Part shown: positions 8,304 through 15,959 of the stretch, piece after piece
Numbering within the stretch: position 1 is the first letter of the stretch
Layout of the letters: each line of letters opens with the position of its first letter
Source: Flavobacterium segetis
Lineage (GTDB): Bacteria; Bacteroidota; Bacteroidia; Flavobacteriales; Flavobacteriaceae
Assembly (NCBI RefSeq): GCF_900129575.1
Contig: NZ_FQWE01000001.1
Coordinates: forward strand, 1 to 64,000
DNA length: 64,000 nucleotides
Direction: 5' to 3'
Program-made: the position numbers and the translations under genes
The notes under the pieces: generated by a model
Told to the model about the DNA's origin: nothing
Seen by the model: only the letters and a program-made list of their open reading frames with translations
The model's database searches: none

Positions 8304-9791
8304 TTAGAGAGAAAACCAGTTTTTTACTAACTCATCTTCAAGAGGCTTTGCTTTTTTATTGATAAATTCATTTGTGATTCCGTTATAATCATAATCTTTT
8401 GCCCATTCTTTATGATTTACTGCTAAATCTTTTATGCTATCACACACAAATTCAACTTCTTCATTAGTAGTAGTAGGATGAATAGACATTCTAATCCAGC
8501 CCGGTTTTCTAATTAAATCTCCAAGAGTAATCTCGTCGATTAGGTTATTTGAAGTTTCTTGATCCACATGCAATAAAAAGTGACCATAAGTTCCAGCGCA
8601 ACTGCATCCTCCACGTGTTTGAATTCCAAATTTATCATTCAATAATTTTACACCTAAATTAAAATGTAAATCGTCAATAAAAAACGAAATCACTCCTAAC
8701 CTTTCTTGGTGTTGGGCCGCTAAAATCTTAATATTTGGAACATATTCTAATTGAGAAAAAATGTATTCTACAATTTCATGTTCTCTATTTAATATATTGT
8801 CAATTCCCATCTGGTCTTTTAACTGCACTGATAAAGCAGTTTTAATCACCTGTAAGAATCCTGGAGTACCGCCATCTTCCCTATCTTCGATATTATCAAT
8901 ATACTTATGTTCTCCCCATGGATTTGTCCAACTTACTGTTCCACCGCCCGGATTATCAGGAACTAAATTTTGATATAATTTTTTATTAAAAACTAAAATT
9001 CCAGACGTCCCCGGACCACCAAGAAATTTGTGAGGCGAAAAGAAAATAGCATCTAAGTAACTTTCAGTCTCTTCCGGATGCATATCAATTTTTACATAAG
9101 GGCCTGAACAAGCAAAATCTACAAAACAAAGTCCGTTATGCTGATGCATTATTTTTGCCACCTCATGATAAGGAGTAAAAATTCCAGTTACATTAGAGCA
9201 AGAAGTAATCGATGCAATTTTAAAAGGTCTTTCTTTGTATTGATCTAACAATAATTCCAGATTTTTAAGGCAAAACAATCCATCCTCATCCGAAGGGATT
9301 ACCTTAACATCAGCAATTGTTTCTAGCCATGATGTCTGATTGGAGTGATGTTCCATATGCGATATAAAAACAACTGGTTTTTTTTCGGCAGGTATGTTGA
9401 TAAAACTTTTAAGATTTTCAGGAACTTTTAAACCTAAAATTCTTTGAAATTTATTGACTACTCCAGTCATTCCAGTTCCATCCGTAATTAAAATATCGTC
9501 AGAACTTGCATTGACATGATTTTTTATAATTTTTCGAGCTTGATGATATGCTTTAGTCATCGCTGTACCAGAAATGGTAGTTTCAGTATGCGTATTAGCC
9601 ACAAAAGGACCAAATTCATTCATTAGTTTTTCTTCAATTGGACGATATAAACGACCACTTGCAGTCCAATCAGTATAAATAATTTTTTTTTTGCCATAAG
9701 GCGATTCAAACTCTTGATCTATCCCTATTATATTTTTGCGAAACTGTTGAAAGTAAAGTTCTAATTCTGTGGATGCTGTTTTAGTAATCAT
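8304..9791 (-). CDS. Class V aminotransferase-fold PLP enzyme (cysteine desulfurase-like)
   Basis: A 495-residue fold-type I PLP enzyme. The PLP lysine is in 'FFSPHKFLGGPGTSG'; other family marks are 'TDGTGMTG', 'ISHMEHHSNQTSW' and 'VDFACSGPYV', which hold the cofactor. A Cys-rich 'GGCSCAG' loop sits where SufS/CsdA desulfurases carry their catalytic Cys loop. The protein is about 80-90 residues longer than a typical SufS. No Suf or Isc genes are adjacent, so iron-sulfur assembly is not implied. It may be a desulfurase or a relative acting on another amino acid. The promoter region between the ATG and an IS3 element is intact. Confidence 0.8.
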   Translation of the reverse strand: MITKTASTELELYFQQFRKNIIGIDQEFESPYGKKKIIYTDWTASGRLYRPIEEKLMNEFGPFVANTHTETTISGTAMTKAYHQARKIIKNHVNASSDDILITDGTGMTGVVNKFQRILGLKVPENLKSFINIPAEKKPVVFISHMEHHSNQTSWLETIADVKVIPSDEDGLFCLKNLELLLDQYKERPFKIASITSCSNVTGIFTPYHEVAKIMHQHNGLCFVDFACSGPYVKIDMHPEETESYLDAIFFSPHKFLGGPGTSGILVFNKKLYQNLVPDNPGGGTVSWTNPWGEHKYIDNIEDREDGGTPGFLQVIKTALSVQLKDQMGIDNILNREHEIVEYIFSQLEYVPNIKILAAQHQERLGVISFFIDDLHFNLGVKLLNDKFGIQTRGGCSCAGTYGHFLLHVDQETSNNLIDEITLGDLIRKPGWIRMSIHPTTTNEEVEFVCDSIKDLAVNHKEWAKDYDYNGITNEFINKKAKPLEDELVKNWFSL

Positions 9792-9810
9792 TTTATATCT
9801 AATTAGTAGT

Positions 9811-9818
9811 CAAAGATA
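9811..9818 (-). promoter_or_regulatory. -7 element of the class V aminotransferase gene
   Basis: The minus strand reads TATCTTTG (TAnnTTTG) 19 bases upstream of the ATG. The IS3 element begins 64 bases farther upstream, so the core promoter survived the insertion. Confidence 0.5.
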
Positions 9819-9941
9819 TTAATTTTAATCGAATAGCCATTTTGAACTTTTGTTAATGTTGAAGAAGTGGCGATAACTAAGTATTTTAGCCCCTTATAAG
9901 TTCGGAGTGATATTTTAAATTTCAAATAGTACATTTGAGAT

Positions 9942-10253
9942 ATGAAATACAAGAAATGGAGTTTAGAAGAGAAGTTGGAAATTTTATCTTCTTGCGAAGA
10001 ATTCGGTGTTGTAGAAACCTGTCGTAAATACAGTGTTAGTACAGGAAGTTTGTACAGTTGGAAGAAGAAGCATGAGAAACAAGGAGAAGCAGGCTTAAAA
10101 GTGACTTATGACGATCGTAGCAAAGAGTTAAAGCAAGCTGAGGAAGAGAACAGAATTCTACGCAAATTATTAGCTAATAAAGAAATTGAACTAGAAATTG
10201 GACGTGAACTATTAAAAAAAAAGTTTGGGACATCCGATCCAAAAAAGATTTAG
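9942..10253 (+). CDS. IS3-family transposase OrfA (helix-turn-helix)
   Basis: A 103-residue protein with an HTH_Tnp_1-type domain ('KWSLEEKLEILSSCEEFGVV...CRKYSVSTGSLYSWKKK') and a C-terminal leucine-zipper-like segment ('LKQAEEENRILRKLLANKEIELEIGRELLKKK'). OrfA binds the IS ends and represses transposition when made alone. Close to its end it reads through AAA AAA AAG; a -1 shift there joins it to OrfB. The similarity to IS150-type OrfA is moderate by eye. Confidence 0.93.
   Translation: MKYKKWSLEEKLEILSSCEEFGVVETCRKYSVSTGSLYSWKKKHEKQGEAGLKVTYDDRSKELKQAEEENRILRKLLANKEIELEIGRELLKKKFGTSDPKKI
10217..10223 (+). promoter_or_regulatory. A AAA AAG programmed -1 frameshift site of the IS3 element
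   Basis: A run of nine A followed by G, in phase as A-AAA-AAG with respect to OrfA. Shifting back one base enters the OrfB frame, which stays open through to its stop. This is the classic IS3-family recoding signal. No strong downstream stem-loop was identified. Confidence 0.8.
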
Positions 10254-11149
10254 TTGATAGTATTTGTAGCAAACATAAAATCAGTAAAAGCAAAGTCATT
10301 TGTATGTTAGGTATGAATCAAAGCAGCTATTACCGAAGACCAAGTCTTGGCAAAAAAGGCAATAAGCCTAGTGTCTTTACTTATAATAAGTCCAAAGGAA
10401 TGGTGAGTCAAGACGCTGTTATTGCATCAGTTAAAGAGATTTTGAGCCATGAGTTTATAGACTGCGGATACCGCTTAATGACTTCTTACTTACATCGAGA
10501 TGGATATAAGATTAATCATAAAAAGCTTTACCGAATTATGAAAGAAGAAGGCTTATTAAAACTCGAAAATAGGATAAACAGGAGTGGTTCTGGGCGTAAG
10601 TTTATAAAATATAGAAAGGTTATTACTCTTAGGCCGTTTCAGTGTATAGAAATGGATATTAAGATGGTTTGGATTCCTAGTGTAGGTAAAAATGCGTATT
10701 TACTATCAATCATAGACGTTCATACCCGTAGAATTTTAAAAGATTACTTTTCTTTTTCAATAAAACAGAACAAAGTAATACCATTTCTTTCTGACTTATT
10801 TGCAGAATATCAATATCCTGAAAGCGTTGTTATTAGAAGTGATAATGGAAGTCAGTTTATTGCCAAAAGTGTTCGTGAATACCTAGGCATCATAGGTGTT
10901 CAGCAAGAATTTACACATGTAGCCACACCTGAAGAAAATGCACATATTGAAGCTTATCATGGAATCCTAAAAAAAGAAGTGTTCCAAAGGGTTGATTATA
11001 GAACTTTTGGAGAAATTGAACAAATATTAAAAAGTTATGTGATTTTCTATAACAATAATAGGTTACACGGGCTATTAGGACGTATTACTCCAATGGAAAA
11101 ATGGAACCAGGATAAATATCTAATTTTAATGAAAAAATTAACCGCATAA
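10223..11149 (+). CDS. IS3-family transposase OrfB (DDE integrase), made as OrfAB by -1 frameshift
   Basis: The frame is open from the slippery site (first shifted codon GTT at 10223); an internal ATG at 10304 would give a 281-residue free OrfB. It holds an HTH_21-like region and an rve integrase core with the DDE triad: Asp in 'CIEMDIKMVW', Asp in 'VIRSDNGSQF' and Glu in 'ENAHIEAYHG'. All three are intact, with the usual 35-residue D-E spacing. The OrfAB fusion is the transposase proper. It ends 50 bases before the right IS end. Confidence 0.92.
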   Translation, partial: VWDIRSKKDLVDSICSKHKISKSKVICMLGMNQSSYYRRPSLGKKGNKPSVFTYNKSKGMVSQDAVIASVKEILSHEFIDCGYRLMTSYLHRDGYKINHKKLYRIMKEEGLLKLENRINRSGSGRKFIKYRKVITLRPFQCIEMDIKMVWIPSVGKNAYLLSIIDVHTRRILKDYFSFSIKQNKVIPFLSDLFAEYQYPESVVIRSDNGSQFIAKSVREYLGIIGVQQEFTHVATPEENAHIEAYHGILKKEVFQRVDYRTFGEIEQILKSYVIFYNNNRLHGLLGRITPMEKWNQDKYLILMKKLTA

Positions 11150-11204
11150 TTAATAATCGAAATTTAGAATAATACTCTTGTTTTATAGGGGTCAAAACAC
11201 TAAG

Positions 11205-11692
11205 GATGTAAAACGAATCAATAATAAGAAGTTTCAAAATAATGCTTTCAAAAAAAGTTTAAAAGAATTATTTTTTTAATTGATTACTAATGTACCTACC
11301 GGCACTCTACTTTATCTGAGCTATAATTATTGTGCTTGAGCATTGGCTTTTTCTTAATTTAGATACTTCTTACATATAATGATATCAGTACGTTTAATCG
11401 TTTATTTAATTTTACAAAAGGCATCTAATATTCGATAAAATCAATTTTTATACCTATAATAAGCGAAATATCTAAATTTTTACGTCATTACAAAAAGCAA
11501 TATATTATCATTAATTTGCGACATTAATTATATTTTGCTTTTTTTATTAAAAAAATATAGTGTTTCACTAAACAATAAGAATATTTAATTTATTAGAGAT
11601 GTCGACATAAACTTAACGCAAGCAGAATAGTAAGTAAATACTTGCGAAAGTTCAGGCTCTAAAACAAATATTTTTTAAATTAGTATTTCGAT
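11205..11692. other. Gene-free stretch between the IS3 element and a beta-barrel gene
   Basis: About 490 bases, strongly AT-rich, with no convincing coding frame. The only recognisable item is a short tRNA D-arm-like fragment on the minus strand at 11301-11323 (AGCTCAGATAAAGTAGAGT), not part of a full cloverleaf. Confidence 0.55.
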
Positions 11693-12274
11693 TTAGAAAT
11701 CAAAACCAATCGAGAATTGTAGTACGCGATTCTGCGCTTTCTCTTTATCATATACATCTCCCAAACCTAAATGATAGCGAACTCCTAAACTGATACCAGC
11801 ATTAGTTTTTAATCCTCCTCCAAAATTTAATCCCCAATCAAAATTATTAGGATTATACGATTTTGAGTTATTAAAAATACCGCTATATTCTTCTTTATGA
11901 GAAATTGCTAAACCAATTTGAGGTCCTACTTCAAAAAATAAATTTTTAGAGGGATAGGCTTTGATCAGTATCGGTACGTTTATGTAATCTAGCTTTTGAG
12001 TAAAAGTACCGCTACTATTTGTTATCTTATATCCTTGTTGAGAATATTGTATTTCTGGCTGGATAGAAAAACTTTCGCTAATAAATGACTCACTATATAA
12101 TCCTACATGAAAACCATGTCTTTGGCCTGTTTCTCCAGCTCCATTATAACTAACCGCAGCTAAATTATAGCCTACTTTCACTCCAACATTTGATTTGGAA
12201 ATTCCTTGAACTTGAGCATTTATTGACACTAATGTGCCTAGAAATAATGCTGTTATTATATGCTTTGTTTTCAT
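11693..12274 (-). CDS. Porin-family outer membrane beta-barrel protein (PorT-like)
   Basis: A 193-residue protein with a signal peptide (MKTKHIITALFLGTLVSINAQ) and alternating amphipathic strands such as 'VGVKVGYNLAAVSYNG', 'FHVGLYSESFISESFSIQPEIQYSQQGYK' and 'YINVPILIKAYP..NLFFEVGPQIG', ending 'RVLQFSIGFDF'. This is the eight-stranded outer membrane beta-barrel family common in Bacteroidota and often labelled PorT or OMP_b-brl. It lies 33 bases downstream of the metalloprotease lipoprotein gene and is likely co-transcribed. The cargo or ligand is unknown. Confidence 0.85.
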   Translation of the reverse strand: MKTKHIITALFLGTLVSINAQVQGISKSNVGVKVGYNLAAVSYNGAGETGQRHGFHVGLYSESFISESFSIQPEIQYSQQGYKITNSSGTFTQKLDYINVPILIKAYPSKNLFFEVGPQIGLAISHKEEYSGIFNNSKSYNPNNFDWGLNFGGGLKTNAGISLGVRYHLGLGDVYDKEKAQNRVLQFSIGFDF

Positions 12275-12307
12275 ATTTTTTCTTTTAATACTGGTTTAAT
12301 ATTACAT

Positions 12308-13084
12308 TTATCTTCCCCCATTAGCTCGAAGATCAGTAATACATTGACTATCCAATTTCGGTGCTGAACCTGAAGAAACCATGTTTCCAATTCCTCCTCC
12401 TATTTCTGATGACCAATACATTAAACAGGTTTTATTAATACAATGTTTGGGGTGGGCTGCATCCTCATGATCGCTTTGTAAATTAGTGCCTAGATTTGTT
12501 AATCCTAGCAAATGTCCAAACTCATGCGTTAACACTGTTGTTTCTAGTAAACTTCTGTTGGGCTCAAATGGGCTATCACTTAAACCATGTATTGTTTTTT
12601 CAAAAATAACAAAGGAAGTATTTCTATACGCCGTTCCAAGAACTATAGATTTATCTGAGTCTTTATCGGAATTCCCGTCTGCAAAAAACGCCCAAATTGC
12701 AATTTCATCAGGAGTGTTATAACGTGTTCTATTATCATTTTCAAGATTAATAATCTCCTCATTTGTGTAGGATGAATTACCCGTTGAAGGTATAGAACGC
12801 TTAATAATATTGATTCCGCCCGGCTTGAATGTTCGTGCGTTTAAAAATTCAACAAAATTAGTAATCGTTTGAGAACTAGGTTCAAAGCCAGCAACGTAAA
12901 CCACTTCAACAACCATCCTCTTAAACTTTTTATCAGATAGGAGATCGTTTGCAGAACTTCCTGTTAATTGCTTATTAGTGTTAGGGTTTACACTAATTGT
13001 ATTTTCTAGGGGATTATCCGCTTTGGAGCAAGACACAACTAAAAGTAACAAGCCACTTGCAAGAACTAAAATTAATTTTTTCAT
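12308..13084 (-). CDS. Zinc metalloprotease lipoprotein (metzincin-like)
   Basis: A 258-residue lipoprotein with lipobox '..LLVVSC' (Cys19). A zinc-protease helix 'THEFGHLLGLTN' (residues 186-197) gives HExxH ligands His187 and His191 and the metzincin Gly. The third metzincin ligand position (HExxHxxGxxH) is Asn197; the ligand may instead be His206 in 'QSDHED'. 'CLMYW' near 220 resembles a Met-turn, and Cys215/Cys220 could form a disulfide around it. I recall similar 'membrane metalloprotease' lipoproteins in flavobacteria. It is likely anchored to the outer membrane and co-transcribed with the beta-barrel gene downstream. The substrate is unknown. Confidence 0.78.
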   Translation of the reverse strand: MKKLILVLASGLLLLVVSCSKADNPLENTISVNPNTNKQLTGSSANDLLSDKKFKRMVVEVVYVAGFEPSSQTITNFVEFLNARTFKPGGINIIKRSIPSTGNSSYTNEEIINLENDNRTRYNTPDEIAIWAFFADGNSDKDSDKSIVLGTAYRNTSFVIFEKTIHGLSDSPFEPNRSLLETTVLTHEFGHLLGLTNLGTNLQSDHEDAAHPKHCINKTCLMYWSSEIGGGIGNMVSSGSAPKLDSQCITDLRANGGR

Positions 13085-13114
13085 TATTTTTATAATTTTT
13101 AAGATTATTTATAA

Positions 13115-13146
13115 AGAAAAGCTACTTCATAGCAAGTAGCTTTTCT
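13115..13146 (-). terminator. Terminator of the four-repeat lipoprotein gene
   Basis: A perfect 13-bp stem AGAAAAGCTACTT / AAGTAGCTTTTCT with a 6-base loop, between the repeat lipoprotein stop and the metalloprotease ATG. It suggests the two genes are separate transcripts or that read-through is limited. Confidence 0.75.
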
Positions 13147-13166
13147 CTATAAATAACAAAGTCGAT

Positions 13167-14210
13167 CTATATTTGTTTTAGTACTAACGTTACAGCTGCA
13201 TTAGTTGAACTTTGTAAAGTAATCGTTGAGTTAGTAAAGCTGGTTACGTTCCATGTATTATTTAATAAATTAAACGTACCATTACCAGAAAAATTCAGTT
13301 TTAGAAAAACACTTAATTCTGAACTCACGGCGTATGTACCATTTACAGTGGTGCTTAACAAATTAACTGCGGTAACTGACAAGTTACTTGCAAAATCGAT
13401 TGTAAAATCTTTATAATTACTCGCGGAGTTCGCACCAGCGTTTACGAACGAATCAACTTTAAACTTTCCATTTACTAAAATTGTTTCTATTTTTTTTGAA
13501 TTTTGCGCTGCTTCTTTCTTTGTCGCTTCGGTTTTTAAAGAGGCATTAATAGTAGCTTGTAATTCAGCATCGCTGTAAATAATCATTTTTGAGCCATCGG
13601 CAATCGTCGCTGATATAGGGTACTTCACTGAATAAAGTTCTGAACTACTTACATTAGACATATAAATAAATAATTGCTGCTCAGATGTTATTGCAACACG
13701 TCCAGTTTGTTGCATGTTCAGGTCATACGTTAATATCGTAATTGGGAAACTAATATTTACAGAAGAAATAGCATCTTGACCACTAGCTTGGGCAGATGAA
13801 CAAGCATTTACAATAGTGTTATACTCAGTCTGATTTGTAACAGTAGCTTCCGTGTAATTACTTAATTTCACTTTAAAAGGAAATTGTAAGACAGCGGTGT
13901 CTTGATCGCTATTTGACTGTCCAAAAATAGAAAGCACTTGCTGGTAATCTAATTGACTAAAAATAGAAATTTGAACTCCATTTACTTTAGCAGAAACGGG
14001 TAACAGAATAGATGAACAAGAAGCTCCATCTAAGAAATCATCAAATGAACCATCATACATTGAAGTTCGTTTTAGATTATTAGTTGTAGTTGAATTAGCT
14101 GAATTTGTATTTGGATTTTCTCCTTGTACATCATCCAATTCATTTTGACACGAAGAAAAACCTAAGATCGCTATTAATGCAAATCCGGTAACTGTTTTTA
14201 ACTTTTTCAT
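13167..14210 (-). CDS. Lipoprotein with four ~42-residue repeats and a lipocalin-like C-terminal domain
   Basis: The ATG at 14210 is preferred over a TTG three codons earlier because it directly begins the signal peptide (MKKLKTVTGFALIAILGFSSC; lipobox Cys21). After a Ser/Thr/Asn-rich linker, four divergent repeats begin at residues 70 (LPVSAKVN), 110 (FPFKVKLS), 155 (FPITILTY) and 197 (YPISATIA). Each runs into a '(I/V)xSxxxYxxxx' helix-like end such as 'SQLDYQQVLSI', 'NQTEYNTIVNA', 'SEQQLFIYMS' and 'SDAELQATINA'. Residues about 241-347 resemble the beta-rich lipocalin-like domain seen in Bacteroidota lipoproteins ('GKFKVDSFVN...TWNVTSFTNSTITLQ'). It stands divergent to an ECF sigma/FecR/TonB receptor cassette and may be its partner. 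Function unknown. Confidence 0.75.
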   Translation of the reverse strand: MKKLKTVTGFALIAILGFSSCQNELDDVQGENPNTNSANSTTTNNLKRTSMYDGSFDDFLDGASCSSILLPVSAKVNGVQISIFSQLDYQQVLSIFGQSNSDQDTAVLQFPFKVKLSNYTEATVTNQTEYNTIVNACSSAQASGQDAISSVNISFPITILTYDLNMQQTGRVAITSEQQLFIYMSNVSSSELYSVKYPISATIADGSKMIIYSDAELQATINASLKTEATKKEAAQNSKKIETILVNGKFKVDSFVNAGANSASNYKDFTIDFASNLSVTAVNLLSTTVNGTYAVSSELSVFLKLNFSGNGTFNLLNNTWNVTSFTNSTITLQSSTNAAVTLVLKQI

Positions 14211-14470
14211 AATTTTCAAATTTAAGATAATTTTTTACTTATTGACGATCTCTATAACGCCGTTCTGTAAGTAAGACAACTGTCTTTACTTTTACCCTAC
14301 AAAATAAATTAAAAAAATAATTAAATTTTAGAACACAACCATAAATCACTCATTATCAGGTTTTTTAAATTTTAATTATATTTCAAAAAAAAAGCATTAT
14401 TAAATATCCGAATTACGTTTTAAAAAATTAATTTACATTTACAATCTACTAAAAGATGAAATAACAATCC

Positions 14471-14995
14471 ATGACCAACAATGAAACTACACTTTGTGAT
14501 GAAAAGTACTTTAGAGACTTTTACCTAAAGCACGTGCAATCCGCAAGTAATTTTGCTTACTACAAATGTGGTGATAGTGAGGCTGCATTAGATCTAGTAC
14601 AAGATGCCTTTACTAAAATTTGGGAAAATTGTTCTAAAATTGACTTTAACAAAGCCAAAACCTATTTATTTACAAGCATTACTAATTTATTCCTAAATAC
14701 AATAAAGCATCAAAAGGTTGTGTTTCAATATGCTCAAGATGCTCAAGATGCTCCTAATTTAGATACCAATAATCAAAGTCCCGAATATATATTAGAGGAA
14801 GAGGAATTTAAACAAAAGCTTACTAGAGCCATTGCATCTTTAAGCGAAACGCAACGCGAAGTTTTTTTATTAAATCGAATAGACGGTAAAAAGTATAGAG
14901 AAATAGCTGATTTACTGGGTGTTTCGCAAAAAACTGTAGAAAAAAGAATGTCCGCTGCGCTACAAATTTTAAAAGCACAAATCGAAAATATATAA
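14471..14995 (+). CDS. ECF RNA polymerase sigma factor (FecI-like)
   Basis: A 174-residue protein. Region 2 is seen in 'FYLKHVQSASNFAYYKCGDSEAALDLVQDAFTKIWENC', which binds core and the -10 element. Region 4 is seen in 'LSETQREVFLLNRIDGKKYREIADLLGVSQKTVEKRMSAAL', with the HTH that reads the -35. The FecR anti-sigma gene begins 61 bases downstream and the TonB receptor overlaps that gene, the standard Bacteroidota order for surface-signal-driven transcription. It likely drives this cassette and perhaps the divergent lipoprotein gene. Confidence 0.95.
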   Translation: MTNNETTLCDEKYFRDFYLKHVQSASNFAYYKCGDSEAALDLVQDAFTKIWENCSKIDFNKAKTYLFTSITNLFLNTIKHQKVVFQYAQDAQDAPNLDTNNQSPEYILEEEEFKQKLTRAIASLSETQREVFLLNRIDGKKYREIADLLGVSQKTVEKRMSAALQILKAQIENI

Positions 14996-15056
14996 TTAAT
15001 CATTTAGCTGTAGGGTAACTTTAAAGTTAGTTGTCTTATAAACATAGAGATATATA

Positions 15057-15959
15057 ATGAAAAAGGAAAAACAGATATTAAAATGGTTGAACAATGACCT
15101 TTCAAGTAAAGAAATGGAGGATTTAAAACAATCTGAAGATTTACAGACACTTGAAAAGATTGCTCACTACGCGTCACAATTAGAAGTTCCAAAAGTAGAT
15201 TCGCAAGCTGCATTGGAAAAATTACAATTTAAAAAGAAACCAAAAGTAAGAACCTTAAACTTTAAAACATTCTATAGCGTTGCGGCAGTTTTAGTACTAG
15301 CACTAACTTCTGGCTATTTTTTCTTTTATAACATTAATACCTCTATTGAAACTCAAATAGCACAAAGAAAGACATTTACACTTCCAGACAATTCTGAAGT
15401 AGTTTTGAATGCAGAATCAAAAATCAGTTTCGACGAAAAAAAGTGGGCTAAAAAAAGAAGTTTAACCTTAGAGGGTGAAGCTTTTTTTAAAGTAAAGAAA
15501 GGGCAAACTTTCAGTGTAAAAACAACGGATGGCATCGTTACCGTATTAGGAACGCAGTTTAATGTAAAGGCACGAAAAAACTATTTCGAAGTGCATTGCT
15601 ATGAAGGTTTAGTGAGTGTTACGCACAATAATAAAACGACTAAACTACCTCCCGGGAAGATCCTCCGAGTTATCAATAAAAAAGTTGAAAATGTTGAAGA
15701 TTTTTATTCTAAAAACCCTTCATGGATTTTACAAGAATCGAGTTTTATTAAAATTCCATTAGATCAGGTTATTGCAGAATTAGAAAGACAATATGATCTA
15801 AAAATTAAAGTTGATGGCGTTGATACTTCAAAACTATTTACCGGCAGCTTTACGCATACTAATAAAGAAATAGCGCTTCAAGCAGTTACAATTCCGCTTC
15901 AATTAAGCTATAAAATTGAAGGTAAAACCATTATATTTTACAATTATGGTGCTAATTAA
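15057..15959 (+). CDS. FecR-family anti-sigma factor
   Basis: A 300-residue inner-membrane protein. The N-terminal cytoplasmic part (about 1-75) would hold the sigma factor. One transmembrane helix lies at about 78-100 ('VAAVLVLALTSGYFFFYNI'). The periplasmic FecR domain follows ('RKTFTLPDNSEVVLNAESKISFDEKKWAKKR-LTLEGEAFFKV' and 'VTVLGTQFNVKARKNYFEVHCYEGLVSV'), then a C-terminal DUF4974-like segment ('IPLDQVIAELERQYDLKIKV') that meets the STN domain of the receptor. Its stop overlaps the TonB receptor start by 14 bases, so the two are translationally linked. Confidence 0.95.
   Translation: MKKEKQILKWLNNDLSSKEMEDLKQSEDLQTLEKIAHYASQLEVPKVDSQAALEKLQFKKKPKVRTLNFKTFYSVAAVLVLALTSGYFFFYNINTSIETQIAQRKTFTLPDNSEVVLNAESKISFDEKKWAKKRSLTLEGEAFFKVKKGQTFSVKTTDGIVTVLGTQFNVKARKNYFEVHCYEGLVSVTHNNKTTKLPPGKILRVINKKVENVEDFYSKNPSWILQESSFIKIPLDQVIAELERQYDLKIKVDGVDTSKLFTGSFTHTNKEIALQAVTIPLQLSYKIEGKTIIFYNYGAN

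Larger units (their letters stand above)
9877..11204 (+). mobile_element. IS3-family insertion sequence with target duplication
   Basis: The element runs 9882-11199 (1318 bp), bounded by imperfect inverted ends: left TATTTTAGCCCCTTATAA, right (reverse complement) TGTTTTGACCCCTATAAA. Identical CTAAG pentamers at 9877-9881 and 11200-11204 are a 5-bp target-site duplication. It encodes OrfA and OrfB in overlapping frames with an A AAA AAG slippery site and intact DDE residues, so it looks complete and possibly active. The left tip reads TA rather than the TG usual for this family, which could weaken it. The insertion lies upstream of the class V aminotransferase and disrupts no visible gene. Confidence 0.88.
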
